A DNA stretch of 19,476 nt, taken from positions 1 through 19,476 of the forward strand of contig JAKOGH010000746.1 in assembly GCA_024811115.1 (NCBI GenBank). The letters are read 5' to 3'. A program made the translations under genes and the position numbers. The stretch is from Terana coerulea (Eukaryota; Basidiomycota; Agaricomycetes; Polyporales; Phanerochaetaceae). Positions 18,701-19,476 of this stretch are shown here, in pieces (the stretch's first letter is position 1; every line of letters begins with the position of its first letter). Under the pieces are notes generated by a model. It ran no database searches, was not told the origin of the DNA, and was given only the letters and a program-made list of their open reading frames with translations.

Positions 18701-18968
18701 GCCCGCGGCGGTCGGTCGGCGGCGCGAAGGCACGCGTGTCCAGCAACGCGGATGTGCTCATGAGCGCAAGGAAGAAGGCGCGCAGAGCGATTACATTCGC
18801 CGGAAGAGCCGCATCGGGAGCTCAGTGGGGCTGAGCGAAGGATGCAAGGGTGCAGTCGAGCGATGCGGCTATGGATGTGGATGGGTAAAGCCTCTCCCAG
18901 TATTTTGTGCGTATTCCCGTTCACATTTCGAATGTCCTTGGGATGATTTTGAAATTCGAATGTATTAG
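15746..18968 (+). CDS. SAP-domain protein, probably chromatin-associated
   Basis: The first exon carries a SAP motif at residues about 9-46 (LNSLKREQLVKLCKRHGLKA then NGKNADMIQRLKLKAHEL). This helix-extension-helix binds AT-rich DNA or RNA in nuclear proteins. Next come acidic and Ser/Pro-rich sequence, FTKAHEEAFGKMDSIANHYA then ARR (about 17068-17136), two basic nuclear-localisation-like KKRKSD/KRRSN patches, an acidic run (17308-17340), and a long charged Glu/Arg/Lys helix (about 17450-17540). An FGFFAAAKSAVRNVW block and a basic C-terminus end the protein. Introns are 16128-16180 (branch GCTAAC), 16244-16304 (branch CTAAC) and 17588-17644 (branch CTGAC). Frame changes near 16587, 16974, 17030, 17960, 18417, 18480, 18675 and 18785 leave protein-like sequence on both sides. 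The end is uncertain: the stop at 18966-18968 belongs to the frame ending FEIRMY, but an alternative stop lies at 18828. The exact role is unknown. Confidence 0.7.
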
Positions 18969-19476
18969 CTATTAGCTTGCTTGGTCTTCATGTGACTGTC
19001 TAGTTCTCTGTGTATTCTGTTCTATTTGGTCGACCTCTTTATCATCTTGAACAGCCTGCTTGAGCATGTGCTAATTGGAACTACGGCTACGCCGGCCGCG
19101 TACATTTAAACACAACCAAACTTCTACGATACTGTATGCTGCGCGATCCTACTCTGGGCTCTGGCTGGCATGGTCACACAGCGAATGATCATGTCCGGAA
19201 ACACTTCAAATTCCTACTTATATCCCAATTCCCGATTCCCGATATTGCCCTCGCAGCCGCAGCAACGAGTGAGGCTCCAAATCAACCAATCTTTCATGCG
19301 CCCATGTGCACGTAGTTCACACATCTCTCAGGCAGTCCACCGCCTTTTCCTTCACAAGCTTCTTCCTCAGTCGTGTTGTCGCCCGAGACAACGCGCGCGC
19401 TCGTTGTATCCCACCTCCAACGGGTAGTCGGAGGCTTGTCAGTAAGCATTTCCTCGTAGAAAAATCTCGCAATGTC
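18969..19476. other. 3' flank of the SAP gene
   Basis: AT-richer sequence with no recognised gene. The first 100-200 bp probably hold the 3' untranslated region. An 85-codon plus-strand frame at 19170 has no family resemblance. Nothing else could be supported. Confidence 0.5.

Overview
The window looks like nuclear DNA of a mushroom-forming basidiomycete (Agaricomycetes, possibly a polypore). The support is short GT-AG introns of about 50-110 nt with CTAAC or CTGAC branch sites, a gene resembling the sexual-development regulator Clp1, a SAP-domain gene, a decayed basidiomycete-type NACHT NTPase and a Ty1/copia element. The species assignment is inference.

Layout. 1-2327 is repeat-rich and non-coding. 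An AT-rich block with no CG dinucleotide at all (1-647) is followed by a tRNA-derived, SINE-like promoter on the minus strand (733-800). Then comes a very GC- and CpG-rich satellite with a period of about 155 bp (1140-1850) and a second CpG-free AT-rich block (1916-2327). 2312-3690 is a broken NACHT (STAND/NLR-like) NTPase on the plus strand that lacks its P-loop. 3827-9867 is a composite Ty1/copia insertion. It has a complete 3' LTR, a polypurine tract and decayed RNase H, RT, linker, integrase, GAG-pre-integrase and protease, all on the minus strand. Beyond these lie an unrecognised GC-rich block, an inverted duplicate of the element's own linker, and a second LTR cut short at its putative U5 side.

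9868-10824 holds no recognised gene beyond the 3' flank of clp1. 10825-11973 (minus) is the Clp1-like gene, with a TATA box and a symmetric GC-rich inverted repeat upstream. 12190-15745 is a 3.5-kb stretch with no convincing gene, though it has a second TATA region that shares an 8-bp motif with the clp1 core promoter. 15746 to about 18968 (plus) is a SAP-domain protein gene with three introns. 18969-19476 is intergenic.

Both host genes show reading-frame changes. Several sit in or next to short G or C runs and leave protein-like sequence on both sides. This looks more like base-call errors in a draft assembly than gene decay. The copia and NACHT sequences carry real degradation as well: missing motifs, substituted catalytic residues and in-frame stops. 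The left part of the window reads as a heterochromatin-like repeat island next to a normal gene-bearing segment.
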